A DNA stretch of 64,000 bases from Ailurus styani (lineage: Eukaryota; Chordata; Mammalia; Carnivora; Ailuridae). This document shows positions 34,041 to 45,463 of the stretch, in pieces. The stretch spans positions 62,001 through 126,000 of the forward strand of contig LNAC01000862.1 of the NCBI GenBank assembly GCA_002007465.1, read 5' to 3'. A program made the position numbers and the translations under genes. A model generated the notes under the pieces. That model ran no database searches and was not told the DNA's origin. It saw only the letters and a program-made list of their open reading frames with translations. Every line of letters starts with the position of its first letter. Positions within the stretch are counted from its first letter, which is position 1.

Positions 34041-34175
34041 TTTTTTTTTTTTTTTAAGTAGGCTCCATACCCAGTGTGGAACCCAACACAGGGCTTTATC
34101 TCAAGACCCTAAGATCAAGATCTGACCTGAGATAAAGAGTTGGATGCTTAACCAACTGAGCCATCCAGGTGCCCC
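34041..34175 (-). mobile_element. Can-SINE, older copy, antisense
   Basis: Poly-T, AAGTAGGCTCCATACCCAGT, then the head CCAACTGAGCCATCCAGGTG. No clear TSD because the left flank is low-complexity. Confidence 0.88.
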
Positions 34176-34504
34176 CAGTTACCTCAGTTTTGGTACTAGT
34201 TTTGATATTTTTCTTTGAAAAGAAAAAGGGATACTACTCTTGGTTGTATGATAAAATGAGGGGAGAGACTCTCTTCCTTAACACTTAGCATCTGGTGGAA
34301 AACACTTTTGATTCCAGACTGAGTCAGTTCTCAGTTTATTTTCTCTCAGCTGCAAATGGACTCTATTTCATGCTCTGTGATAATGGATATAGGCCCTGTT
34401 AATATTTCTCCTTTTCGAATTGGTACATATGTTATTCTTTATCAATAGGGAGCTGAAGTGTCACTGGAGGAGGAAGGGATATATTTTCCTAGTTCTGGCA
34501 TACT

Positions 34505-34681
34505 TTTTTTTTTAAAAGGTTTTATTTATTTATTAGAGAGAGAGAAGAAGGGGGAGAGAGAATCTGAAGCAGACCACACTGAGCTCAGAACCTGATGTGG
34601 GGCTCGATCCCATGGCCGTGCGATCATGACCTAAGCTGAAACCAAGAGTCGGATGCTTTACTGACTGAGCCACCCAGGTGC
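34505..34681 (-). mobile_element. Can-SINE, older copy, antisense
   Basis: GGTTTTATTTATTTATTAGA, a purine-rich body and the head ACTGACTGAGCCACCCAGGT. Flanking agttctgg (34491-34498) and acttctgg (34682-34689) may be the worn TSD. Confidence 0.9.
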
Positions 34682-34699
34682 ACTTCTGGTGTGATTTTC

Positions 34700-36550
34700 T
34701 TACCATCATTCTGCAGTGTGTACATTTTCTTTAGCACTAAGCTCCTGCGAAGGGAGCAGATTCTCCAGTATTTGGCTCTTGTAGTGCAGCAGCCGGTAGT
34801 ACCCAGCCGCCAGCAGCTTCACAGGTGAGTGCCTCCAGCAAGGCACCCTTCATAAATGATAAGTACCGTTTCCGTCTAGGGTGGTTTTCCAAGGCATTCT
34901 CAAGGATGGAAATTCTCTCTGGATCACTTCCCCTGAGACCTTAGAGGATGAATTCCCAGCTGTTCCAGCAGGATGACATCTCCGGGAATTTTCTTCCACT
35001 CAGTGAGCCATGCCCACACACTCTCCCATGAGAATGTAATTGATATTTCTTGTTTCTTCGATCAGTACCTATTCTATATATTCACTTCTTCAGCAAAATC
35101 TTCACTCAACTCATTAGGGTTGTTGACCTGTTATAGTGACTCAAACCTTCATTTTTGAAGGTTCTGAGTCCTCAATTTCCCTGCCTTTTTTCGTTGTTAC
35201 TATTCTCCCTTAACCTTCACTATAAGGCATATAAGTTTTAAGAAACACTCCAGTGATTCTTCTGGATGTTGGATATGGATATCCTTGCCTCCACTGTCTA
35301 TAGTGACTCAGTTTCCCCTTACTCTATCCTAAGAACACTTCCTTTCTCTGCTTGTTGGTGAAGTTAAAGAGTTAAAAATGACCAACCTTTATTCTTATTT
35401 TCCAATTGAGTGGAACCATTAAGCATTCCCACACTAGGAACTTAGATCTCCAAACCAGCAGAGTTCCAGTTTAGTTGAACAGGAAGGAAAATTTCTGCAA
35501 GTATATTATTTGGTATGGTTAGAAGAGATACTCCCACTTCTATCTCTTGATTTCCACAGACATGTATTTTTGGTATGGGGGAGAGACTACCAAATGATTG
35601 TTTTAACTCAAAACACTAGCAACTGCAAGACAAGATCCCATTCTTTCAGAGTGCTGTCTTCCAGTTAGCCTGCAACTAAGTCTTTAATAAGCAGTTCCAA
35701 CTTTCAATTAAATATATGGAAGTCTACATTGTTGTGGTCATATGTAGTCTTCATCTCTTGTCAACATATTCATGGACTCATTAAGCACTGGAGTGGCTAG
35801 AGAAAAGGCTTACTGACATCCACAGAGTAAATCATTTTGTTCTTCTGCTTATGATGAACATTTTCTATTGTGGATCCTATTTGTTGGGCAATCACATGGG
35901 ACACAAACATCTTCAAAGTGTATATCTGTTCTGAAAGTTTATGCCAATACCTCTTCCCCAGATTTCCCTATCACTAATCTTCCAATTATGTCCCATCCAT
36001 CCAAACTAGACCATACCTGAAATCAGTAAAAATTTGTATTTATGGCCACCTATCACTTTATGCATAGAAGACAACGAAAGGTACCACTGAAAGTTCTGCT
36101 CACTGGAAGGATTTTTCTTCATCACTGTCTTTCACAGTCACCTTTGAGAGACTGTATTACTGCATCTGTCCTCTTCAGATAGTACCAGAATTTCATGCAT
36201 ACGTATTTGTAAACCATGCTCAATATTTTTCTCTCCCCTAGTCAACTGGTCATGAAGATGCCCCAGCAGTACATAAGCATGAAGTGAGGAAAAGAGTTAT
36301 TGTTGAAGGAATCCTTGCCACCTGTTCATGCTACTTCAAACCTGCCCATGCTCAGTCTTTTCCAGTGGTCTAAGTGGTTGACACAATGTCAGATTCATGA
36401 TGGGCCCCTCAGACTACATGGTCACCTGATGCCCTGCCTCCTCAGCAGGATGTTCAGAGGGAGAATGGTGTTAGATTTTGTTTTGGGGTTCACTAACAAA
36501 AAACATTGGCCATATTTTATCAAAGTGATAGGAACATCGTTCTTGTGATT
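34700..36550 (-). pseudogene. ERVL-like endogenous retrovirus pol remnant, antisense
   Basis: Read on the minus strand, about 35840-36500 resembles the pol region (RNase H and adjoining parts) of ERVL-class elements; the recognisable nucleotide landmarks on the plus strand include CTATTTGTTGGGCAATCACA, CCACCTATCACTTTATGCAT and CAGTCAACTGG-like text near 36240. The part at 34700-35150 may be the following integrase-side region. Stops and indels break every frame, so nothing can be made. No LTR was found at either end. The assignment rests on memory of the repeat family and needs alignment. Confidence 0.5.
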
Positions 36551-36939
36551 TTTTTTATAATAATAGTTTATAGATATATAATGGTTTTTGAGTGAATATT
36601 TTTACTGTATGATTTTAGCAAACCAACATGACTAGTCAATCAGTCTAGAGATCATCAACTTTCTAAAGTTGCCCATATTATTAAAGCAAGTTTAAGACTA
36701 AATTTGGTGAATGCATCAATATATTTTGTTAAAGAACTCATAATTTTGTTCTTAACTTGGGGACATGGATTTCCTCACAGATTAAACCTATATTAGTCTA
36801 TAATCTAAGAATAGTTATTTATACTCTGAGTACTCTGAGTAATTTTAAAACAGGTATTATGGACTTGTTTAGTTGTCGATTATTATATAATGAACAGTAA
36901 CCTATTATCTAAATAACTTCACTTATATCATTGTGTAGA
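36551..36939. other. AT-rich sequence, unassigned
   Basis: No repeat or gene recognised. Confidence 0.5.
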
Positions 36940-36957
36940 CTGACATTTTCAATATTT

Positions 36958-37137
36958 TAAAGATTTATTTATTTGAGAGAAGGGGGGAGTGATAAGGGGG
37001 GAGGGGGAGAGAGAGTCTTAAGAAAACTCTATACTGAACATGGAGCCTGATGCGGAGCTTAATCTTATGGCCCTAAGATCACGACCTGAACCAAAACTTA
37101 AAGTTGGAAGCTTAACTGACTGTGCCACCCAGGTGCC
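36958..37137 (-). mobile_element. Can-SINE, antisense
   Basis: AAAGATTTATTTATTTGAGA, a G-rich body and a head ending GTGCCACCCAGGTGCC. An 18-bp TSD, ctgacattttcaatattt (36940-36957) and ctgacattttcagtattt (37138-37155), has one mismatch. Confidence 0.95.
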
Positions 37138-37228
37138 CTGACATTTTCAGTATTTCAAAGAATAAAATACATCTAACATAATCATTAAGTTTTTTCACAA
37201 ATCTTAATTAAGAATTCCAAATAGACCA

Positions 37229-38312
37229 TATAGTTGTGGCTTCATTTCTGAGTTTGCTATTCTGTTATCTATGTGTTATCTATGTGTTATCATTTATCTA
37301 TGTGTCTGTTTTTGTACCAGTATCATACTGTTTTGATCACCACAGCTTTGTAATATAATCTAAAGTCTGGAATTGTGATGCCTCCAGCTTTGCTTTTCTT
37401 TTGCAAGGTTGTTCTGACTATTCAGGGTCTTTTATGTCTCCATACACTTTAGGATTGTTTGTTCTATTCTGTGAAAAATGCTCTTGGTGGTTTGTTGGGA
37501 ATACAAATCAAAACTACAGTGAGCTATCACCTCACACATTGCAGAATGACAAAAATCAACAACATAAGAAACAACAGGTATTGACGAGGATGTAGAGAAA
37601 AAGGAACCCTCTTGCACTGTTGGTGGGAATGAAAACTGGTGCAGCCACTCTGGAGAACAGTATGGAGGTTCCTCAAAAAGTTAAAAATAGAACTGCCCAG
37701 ATCCAGCAATTGCACTGCTAGGTATTTACCCAAAGAGTACAAAAATACTAATTCAAAGGGGTGCATGCACCCTGATGTTTACAGCAGCCTTATAAACAAT
37801 AACCAAATTATGGAAATAGCCCAAATGTCCATCGGCTGATGAATTGATAAAGAAGTATGAAGTGTGTGTGTATGTATATGTGTGTGTGTATGTATGTATG
37901 TGTATACATATATATATATGAATATTACTTAGCCATCCAAAAGAATGAAATCTTGCCATTTGCAAGGACATGGATGGAACTAGAGTGTATTATGCTAAGT
38001 GAAATAAGTCAGTCAGAGAAAGACAAATACCATGTGATTTCACTCATGTGGAATTTAAGAAACAAAAGAAGCAAAGGGAAGAAAAGAGAGAGAACGAGGC
38101 AAACCAAGAAATAGACTCTTAACTACAGAGAACAAACTGATGGTTATAGGGGATGAGGGGATTGGTTAAATAAGTGAGGGAGATTAAGGAGTGCACTTGT
38201 AGTGATGAGTACCAGGTTTTGTATGGAAGTGTTGAATCACTGTATTTGTATACCTGAAATGATATCATACTGGATGTTAACTAAATGGAATTTAAATAAA
38301 AACTTAAAAAAT
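37229..38312 (+). mobile_element. Carnivoran L1 3' end with 5' inversion (twin priming)
   Basis: About 37229-37497 is antisense ORF2 (CTATGTGTCTGTTTTTGTAC, GATGCCTCCAGCTTTGCTTT, TTTAGGATTGTTTGTTCTAT). From about 37498 to 38312 the strand flips to sense ORF2 and 3'UTR (GTTGGTGGGAATGAAAACTG, AGCCATCCAAAAGAATGAAA, GTGTTGAATCACTGTATTTG, TGTTAACTAAATGGAATTTA), ending in an A-rich tail. TSDs are aattccaaatagacca (37213-37228) and aattcaaaatagaaaa (38313-38328), 13 of 16 matching. Frames here are ORF2 debris. Confidence 0.9.
37863..37920. repeat. TG/TATG microsatellite inside L1
   Basis: (TG)n, TATG and TA units expanded at the ORF2 TATATATAC site. Confidence 0.85.
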
Positions 38313-38329
38313 AATTCAAAATAGAAAAA

Positions 38330-39530
38330 ATCCATAAAACAGTATGATGCAAATTATGCTCTATAGCATAATAAATGTATTGACATAAAAAGATCCACAA
38401 AATGATGTGCAAATATCTCAAATATAATTGGATAAAGACAGACCCTTTAGCAGCCTCAATACAAAATGATTGTGCCTTGAGTTCCTAAGCCCTGTAGAGT
38501 TTATCACAAAATGAGCTAAAAGGGCTCACTCAGGTGTGGAGTTTTACACTACTGGGGAAAATAGATGCCTATCTCTCCAGTCTTAGACCTTCCTAGTTTT
38601 GATTCAAAATTCTTCTCTGTTGAAAGTATATTTTGTCAACTTTAAGAAAGGATATTTGTCTTGACTCTTTTATTTTAGGAATATTTTAATACTACATTGT
38701 ACCTGGAGGGGAAATTTTGCTAGGTACAATGTGTTGAAATGGACACCACTTTTTGATGAGAAAGGACAGTTGTGCCAAAAATTCGGCCATGTAGGTCTAT
38801 ATCACCAATCTGATAAGGCTTCAGCAGCCCAACTTCAGGAGCTCAAGATACTTGAATAATAACCATTAAGAGTGGAAAAGTAGGGAAGATATATGCCAAA
38901 GAGAATATTTATTTCCCTATTGTAGATTTTTCATGTCATTCATAAATATTCTATACTGTCTAAAATGTACCCAACTATCAGAAATGTTATGATCCACCAG
39001 TTATATCAGAAGTCCTATGGATAAGAATGATACCTATTAGCTATCCTGATTTCTTAGGCCTTATTGTAGCTATCAGTAGAATATTACGTGGCTTGTGCTA
39101 TTTTTATCTACATGTACAAGATGCATTTGAGGTGTCATGTTTTCTGGAATGAGACCACATAGACCTGGCTCTATAGTTGCATGCTTGCTACTAGTATGAA
39201 GAAAGATTATGTATGAGCCCATCCCCAAAAAACTCACACAGGGGAATTTTTTGGAAAACATAGGGTCTTGTATGCCCTAGAACCCAGTGTATTAGCCAAG
39301 AAAGCCGAGAGCCTCATGTCTAATACCTCCTCCTCCCACTGCTTATGCAAGCAGTTACACTGTCTTACTGGAACCTCTTATCCTGAAAGCACACAATTAT
39401 AACTGATTTGAAGCCTCAAAGTATTACAGCAAGATGGCCAGGCAATCTCTTTTTCTTCAGAGGTTTGAATTCCATTTTTAAATTGAGCCTGGGCAGAAAC
39501 AAATCTGCTTCTAATTCTCCAACATTTTAA
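38330..39530. other. Unassigned sequence of mixed composition
   Basis: About 1.2 kb, less AT-rich than its flanks. No open frame over 62 codons. It could hold an old LTR-element interior but I recognise no landmark. Confidence 0.45.
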
Positions 39531-39543
39531 AAATTTATGATAC

Positions 39544-39728
39544 AGGGACCCCTACATGGCTCAGTCGCTTAAACGTCGGCCTTTGACTCTGGTCATGATG
39601 CCAGGGTCCTGGGATTGAACCCTGCATCTGGCTCTGTGTTCAGTGAGGAGCCTGTTTCTCTCTCCCTTGCCCTCCCCTGCTGTGCACTTTCCCTCTCTGT
39701 CAAATAAATAAATAAAAAGTCTTAAAAA
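39544..39728 (+). mobile_element. Can-SINE, older copy, sense
   Basis: A degraded head (ACATGGCTCAGTCGCTTAAA), CCAGGGTCCTGGGATTGAAC, a CT-rich body and AAATAAATAAATAAAAAGTC. TSDs aaatttatgatac (39531-39543) and aaatgcatgatac (39729-39741) differ at two positions. Confidence 0.93.
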
Positions 39729-39741
39729 AAATGCATGATAC

Positions 39742-41254
39742 CTGCCAGAGTATACATTCTAGTTTTATAAGTGTCATATTTTTTATAGGCACAGCACCAT
39801 ACTCCTAAAAGATAACTTAAGGAAATAAATCAATATAAACATAAGAATGCAAGAAGATAGTGGACATTATCTGTGATAATAAAAGACTACATAAAATCTA
39901 AATATATGAGATGAGTAAATGTATCTATTATTATGGTATACAGTTCAGTGGAAAATGCTCAGTAATAAATTTTTATTATGAAGATAAAAATACTAACAAT
40001 TGCTTTTAATGTTTTAAGTAAATAATTAGCCTCATTCTTCTTTCAAACTATATCATCTTGCATATGCACCTAGACAAAGATTTTTTTGTAGTATGTACAA
40101 ATAAACATGAGTATACTAGGTTTGAAGGATTCTGTATGAATTTTGTTATATCATCTTTTTTTCTTAATGAAATGTATTACTATTAGGATAAAAATGTATT
40201 TTCAAGTGTGTTTGCTAAAGAAACCAGGTAGAAATATTGGTGTTGTAATTTACCATTAATTATGATCAAGTTACAATTGATGGTAAATTACCTGCATTTA
40301 AGGACTCAGGTTGGTTAAAAAGCAGCATATGATAAGGTATGCATAATGTATGATAAACATAGGATATGATCCTTATCTTCATGATAAGGAGCCCAGAATT
40401 GGCCAAACAAATTAAGTTAGTTCTGTGGACTTAAGTATATTCATTCACTAGTCTGTGCCTCAATTTTCTCAAAGATAAAATAAGTCCCCACTCAATTCTA
40501 CTGTTATAGAACATATATATTTGAATATACATGATGTGTATTTGAAAATATATATGTGTGTGTGTGTTCATATACACACATTTATGTATCAGTGAATTTG
40601 CTATTCAGTCTTTATGGTTTCACAATCCCCTTGCTAGGTATGAAAAAATATATATGAAACTTCTAAAGAATAATATAAAGTTGTATTTAAAACATTTCCA
40701 GATTGATTTTCTATTAGCGTGCTGCATGTAGTCTCAGGAAGCAGATCTTCCTTCCTATAATGTAGAATAAGTAGATTAAAGTCAATGCTTCCATTCACTC
40801 AAAAATCCAATTGTGCACCAACTGCCTTCCAGTCACTTTGCTAAAAACAGGGGATAGAAACATTAGTAGGACATTATCCCTGTCTTTGAGAGGCTTACTG
40901 TGTGAAGGAAAGCAAATAAAAAGAGAAGTCCTTGTCTGTGAAGTACAGAACTATGGAAGAGGCACAACAGAATGCTATGGGAGACTAGGGCATGAACTGG
41001 ACCTTGAGGGAAAGGAAGATTTCAAATTACACTGTAAGAAAAACACTCAGGGATTACAAAGCACTCAAAATAATTTCTCTCATCCTTCATGATTTTTTGG
41101 TAAAATATGCATTCTCCTAATCAGTAAAAAATGCTTGTCACATAAAAACTTTAACATTGTCAAAATACAGTATGAAAATTTGCTTCAAAGGATATATTTT
41201 AACAAGAAAATTCAATTAAATTAGAAGTCATTATACCATCATGAGGGGAGAAAA
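39742..41254. other. Mostly unassigned; possible old repeat near 40800
   Basis: 40795-41030 (CAACTGCCTTCCAGTCACTT, GAGAGGCTTACTGTGTGAAG) has the style of a widespread ancient mammalian repeat. The 93-codon plus frame 40811-41092 lies over it and shows no domain. A hairpin sits at 40245-40291. Confidence 0.4.
40245..40291. other. 17-bp inverted repeat (hairpin)
   Basis: GTAATTTACCATTAATT (40245-40261) pairs with AATTGATGGTAAATTAC (40275-40291) with one G-T wobble, loop 13 bases. Confidence 0.85.
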
Positions 41255-41265
41255 AAAGACCTTAG

Positions 41266-41374
41266 TAGTATTTGTTTTTTTGTTTGTTTGTTTAAGTAGG
41301 ATCCATGCCCAGTATGGGGCTTAAACTCACAACCCTGAGATCAAGAGTCACATGCTCTACTGACTGAGTCAGCC
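41266..41374 (-). mobile_element. Short Can-SINE variant, antisense
   Basis: (TTTG)n, AAGTAGGATCCATGCCCAGT, GGGGCTTAAACTCACAACCC and CTGACTGAGTCAGCC; the last bases of the head are missing. Flanking aaagaccttag (41255-41265) and aaagacctgaa (41375-41385) look like TSDs. Confidence 0.85.
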
Positions 41375-41562
41375 AAAGACCTGAATTTTTTAAACAATTT
41401 CAAGTGAAGTAAAGAGGGATGCTGAGAGTTTTTTATTTCAATAAAACAGTGAGATTTTTGGGAGTACATAGTTATCTCTTCCTCCTAGTTTCAGTGTTTT
41501 AAAAGGTTTGGGATTGTATCTCAAAGGATGTTCAGATGTGGAGTTGTTCCCAGATCAACATT

Positions 41563-41955
41563 TGTATTAGCTCAGCCTGCTATAACAAAATACCAGACTG
41601 AGTGACTTAAGTAAAGAAATTTATTTTCTCACAGTCTGGGAGCTGGAAGTCAAAGATAAAGGTGTCAGGAGATTTGGTTTCTCAGGAGACTTTTTTCCTT
41701 GGCTTGCAGATAGCTGCCTTCTCACTATGCCCCCACATGTCTTCTCTGTGTGTATACACCCCTCAGGTCTTCCTTTTTGTCCAAATTTCTTCATCTTTTA
41801 AGGACACCAGTCAGATTGGATTAGGCCCACTCCAATGCCGTTATTTTAACTGAATCACCTTTATAAAGACTCTTTCTCCAAATAGTCACATTCTGGTGCT
41901 TGGAAGTAGGGCTTCAACATATAAATTTTGGGGAGACACAATTCAGCCCATAACA
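41563..41955 (-). repeat. MLT1-type solo LTR, near full length, antisense
   Basis: Starts TGTATTAGCTCAGCCTGC and ends CACAATTCAGCCCATAACA, with all middle landmarks (AAATTTATTTTCTCACAGTC, CCTTGGCTTGCAGATAGC, AAGGACACCAGTCAGATTGG). Five-base TSDs acatt (41558-41562) and acagt (41956-41960) agree at four positions. No internal region is present, so this is a solo LTR. It serves as the reference for the broken copies at 1228/3470 and 7421. Confidence 0.93.
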
Positions 41956-42070
41956 ACAGTGGAATATGAAAGCTCCATCAGAAGCAAGGCTGTGGGTTGT
42001 TCAAGATGCAGGGTCCAGATAGAGTTGTGAAAGGATTCTTGGCATCATGTCTGAGAAAGAGAGAAGAATT

Positions 42071-42384
42071 TTTTTTTTTAAAACAACAAAAGAGGTTTAT
42101 TTGTAACACATCCCAGTCCCCATCATGTCAGCATAACGTAGAAGGGGCAAGCCTATTTAGTTCAAGGAAGAACCTCATGCCTTCCAAGAGAGCAAGCCCA
42201 TCTCTACCACAGACTTGTGCCTAATCCAAACTAAATACCCGAGTAGGCAAGCCCAAAGTGAAGTTGGCCCCAGACCTCAGGACATCGTGCCCTTCCCCCA
42301 CAGCCCTTCAAGCTTCCTAACTGCAACCTTCTACCCCTCCATCCCCAAACCAACTCCAAGTCTCTGAGCCACCAGGGGCCCTCA
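42071..42384 (-). pseudogene. Candidate processed retrocopy of unknown transcript
   Basis: On the minus strand the sequence ends ACAAATAAACCTCTTTTG, a polyadenylation signal, followed within about 15 bases by an A tail (T run at 42070-42078). Composition is much less AT-rich than the surroundings and there is no SINE body. The opposite end, CTGAGCCACCAGGGGCCCT (about 42366-42384), resembles a Can-SINE head. I do not recognise the transcript, and no long frame is open on the minus strand. TSDs are not clear. Confidence 0.4.
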
Positions 42385-42513
42385 TTATGTGAGCTCCTCT
42401 CTTCCTACTCCTTTAAGATATTCTTCATTATAAATTATTTCTCTATCATCTATCAATGTATCAATTTAATTTTTAATAATTCTTCTTTTCCACTTAACTC
42501 TGTTTTTAAATTC

Positions 42514-42545
42514 TAAATCTGTGCTGAAGATTTAGCACAGATTTA
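42514..42545. other. Perfect 12-bp inverted repeat
   Basis: TAAATCTGTGCT (42514-42525) and AGCACAGATTTA (42534-42545), loop GAAGATTT. Confidence 0.9.
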
Positions 42546-42655
42546 TCCCTTGGTTTTGCCTGCTTAGAACTAATATTAAAACAAACAAAACCTTTAGTTC
42601 CTATATATACAAAACTTGTATCATAGCTTAATGCCAGGTTTTTTGTTTTGTTTTT

Positions 42656-42848
42656 TAAAGATTTTATTTATTTATTTGACAGAGAGAGAGATAGAGAGAG
42701 CACAAGTAGGCAGAGCGGCAGGCAGAGGGAGAGGGAGAAGCAGGCTTTCCATTGAGCAGGGAACTCAGGGCGGGGTTGGGTTCCAGGACCCTGGGACCAT
42801 GACCTGAGCCAAGGCAACCGCTTAACTGACTGAGCCACCCAGGCACCC
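42656..42848 (-). mobile_element. Can-SINE, antisense
   Basis: AAAGATTTTATTTATTTATT, a purine-rich body and a head ending TGAGCCACCCAGGCACCC. The TSD gttttgttttt is perfect at 42645-42655 and 42849-42859. Overlapping short minus frames are SINE translation. Confidence 0.95.
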
Positions 42849-42859
42849 GTTTTGTTTTT

Positions 42860-45290
42860 AAAAATTAGTGAAGGGAAAAGATGGTAGTCAATCATTGTTA
42901 TTTAATTTGCCATGTTTCAGAAACCAGATTAGTACATATTAAATTCAAGAAATGTGTTCATAATGCATTTAAATGTTTTTTTGCTCTGGAATTGCAAGGT
43001 TTATGAGTAAAGTATCTTGGGTTTTATTTAAATTTCTTTATAGTAGAGAATATTACAAATGATAAATCCTTGGATATATAGTTCCTGATTATCTGGGTTA
43101 CGTATATTTGTCTTTTATCTGTATTTTCCCAGGTTTTAAGAAATGGGAGTGAAGTTAGTGGAATAACTCTGGAAGTATGACATCTTACCATAATCTGTAA
43201 AATATGCATCAATTTCCTAAAAGTGTTATTCACATAGCCTTCAAGGATTTATTCTTGGTGGGATGTGTAGAAAAAAAAAGTAGAATTTAAACCCTTAATC
43301 AGCCTTTTTCACTGAGAACATGCAGTAAAGCTAGAAGAAGAAAACCTTTCTGAGGCCTTCATTCTATAAGGGGTGATGCTTACCAAGCTTGTTCCCAGTT
43401 TTCACCATATTATAATTGAAATTGAAATTTGGGGGAAGGCATTTTCAGTTGCTATCTCTGCCTTTAAAACTACTTGGAGGAATATTTACTTTGAGAATTT
43501 ATTCAGTTATTTTTATGAGATGATGCTCAAGCATGCATGCATAATAGAATATTAATCACATACAGTTTGGTGTATAGTCTATTCAAAATTTGTAATTCTG
43601 TTAGGGTCACCTATCAGCACTTTCTTTTAATCTCTTTTATGTCTCCTTTTCAAAAAGTCTGCTGGAGAGATTTTCTTAGATTACTCAATGCCAGTTTAAG
43701 TACCGACAAGGTTTAAATTTCTGTTAAAAGGTCCTAGGTCTGACTCCTAAAAGAGGAACCCTTTGTCTCCCTTGCTAATTAAAATAATGTCAAAGACTCC
43801 CTTCTCTAGAATGGTCCTACTTTTGTTCAGACTTGTGCTCAGCTTTATTTATTTAGTTTCTATGGTGGGGATGATTTTATTGACCCCTAGGTTTTTGCAA
43901 GGGAAAGTATCCCTAAGACTGATTCTGAACTCAAAAAATTTTTCTGTTGTGTAGAATTGATAAAAGTAGTCCTAATTCTTGCTTATACTGCTAACAGTTT
44001 TTTGACTGTGGTCTCCCAGCACTACACAATTTAACAAATACATTCTGTCCAATTCTGTAGGGGCTGTAGACCACACAGGACACATAGCCAATTCATACTT
44101 CTGGTGATATTTGTAGGAGCCAGAGGAATATGTGTGCTGTTTTCACTTATTCCCAGCCCATTTTCATCAGTCCTTTTCAGAAAGAGAGAAAATCAATTTT
44201 TCTATAAGCTAGTCAAATTAAAACTACTTATCTTTTGAAGAGTGCAATGCAATCCCTTGAGATTCCCAGACAAGAGTACAAGATATTTAGAATAGTTCCT
44301 TTTAGCAAAGGAAACTAATTGATCTGTTGTGGGAGCATATAACTCATATTCTGTTAATATTCATTTAATGGGTATTCAGTTAATGGGTAAAAATTATACA
44401 AAAAATATAGCCACATTTATTTTCTACTTGTCTAAATATGTAAATACTAAATATACTAACAACTGTTTTGGAATTCAGTGTTTATAAATTCTGCTATGAG
44501 GGCAGTTAAGGTATTCAATTAATAACCAAAGTTGTGGCACAAAAAGGCAAAAGAAATACTGTTTATATACAGATAAGCAATATTGCTGATTTTATTTATC
44601 AGATAGACAAAAGCATTAGGTGTGGACTAAAGTTTTACATTTTTTATGAGAAGTAGAAATAAACTTTTTAGCCCACTGGAAATGGGATTAGAGGTGAGGA
44701 ATAGTACAAGAGACGGCTACTATTCAGTCTAAGCCTTTCCCTATGCTTTAAAATGTTTACCATGTGTATTCTGATAACAATAAAAAGGGAATAAAGACAC
44801 TCCAAGTGCTTAGTAATGAAATATAAAGTGAATATAGAGGATAAATGCTCAAGACACATAATTTTGGAGTGAGTACTTAGGGTTTTATGTCTGAAGAAGA
44901 TTTCATTATTGTTCAGAATCTTTGCATCCTCTCCCCATGGGTTCCTCCCTAAGCCAGGGGTGTAATTCCTACCCCATTGAACCCTAAGCCAGGGGTGTAA
45001 TTCCTACCCCATTGATGTCAGTCTTGCCTGTTTGATGTGATTTGTTCAATAGCATGTGATGTGCAGCACTTCTAAACAGAAGCTTTAGAGATCAGAAAAG
45101 CACTAGATTGTTCAGCTAGAGTCCCAGAATGAAGACGGAGCAGGGCTTTAGACAAAAGATGTGTATCCCGAGCAAGAAATAAACGTTGACTTTTGTTAGG
45201 TCACTGAGATTTTGAAGTATTGGTCTCCCAACATGATAGAGACTAAGCTGACTCTTGTAATCAGGGAAGGATTTGGTTCCTTTTCTCTTC
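42860..45290. other. Unassigned, apparently unique sequence
   Basis: About 2.4 kb with no recognised repeat. Short frames only. A 35-bp tandem duplication is at 44947-45015. Confidence 0.5.
44947..45015. repeat. Perfect tandem duplication, 35-bp period
   Basis: CCCTAAGCCAGGGGTGTAAT begins each copy (44947 and 44982) and both end CCTACCCCATTGA. The 34 compared bases are identical, so the event is recent or an assembly slip. Confidence 0.95.
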
Positions 45291-45303
45291 TGTGTCGATA
45301 TTT

Positions 45304-45450
45304 TTTTTTCTTTTTACTTTATTTTTTCAGGGATCCAAGATTCATTGTTTATGCACCACACCCAGTGCTCCATGCAATACATGCCCTCCTTAATACCCAC
45401 CACCAGGCTCACCCATCCTCCCTTTCCTCTCCCCTCCATAACCCTCAGTA
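45304..45450 (-). mobile_element. Carnivoran L1 3' end, strongly 5'-truncated, antisense
   Basis: Poly-T, TTCATTGTTTATGCACCACA, CCCAGTGCTCCATGCAATAC and AATACCCACCACCAGGCTCA are the antisense 3'UTR. TSDs tgtgtcgatattt (45291-45303) and tgtgtcaatgttt (45451-45463) differ at two of 13. Confidence 0.92.
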
Positions 45451-45463
45451 TGTGTCAATGTTT

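Noticed and set aside
44947..45015. CRISPR-like repeat
   Set aside because: Only two directly adjacent copies, no spacers, and the sequence is vertebrate.
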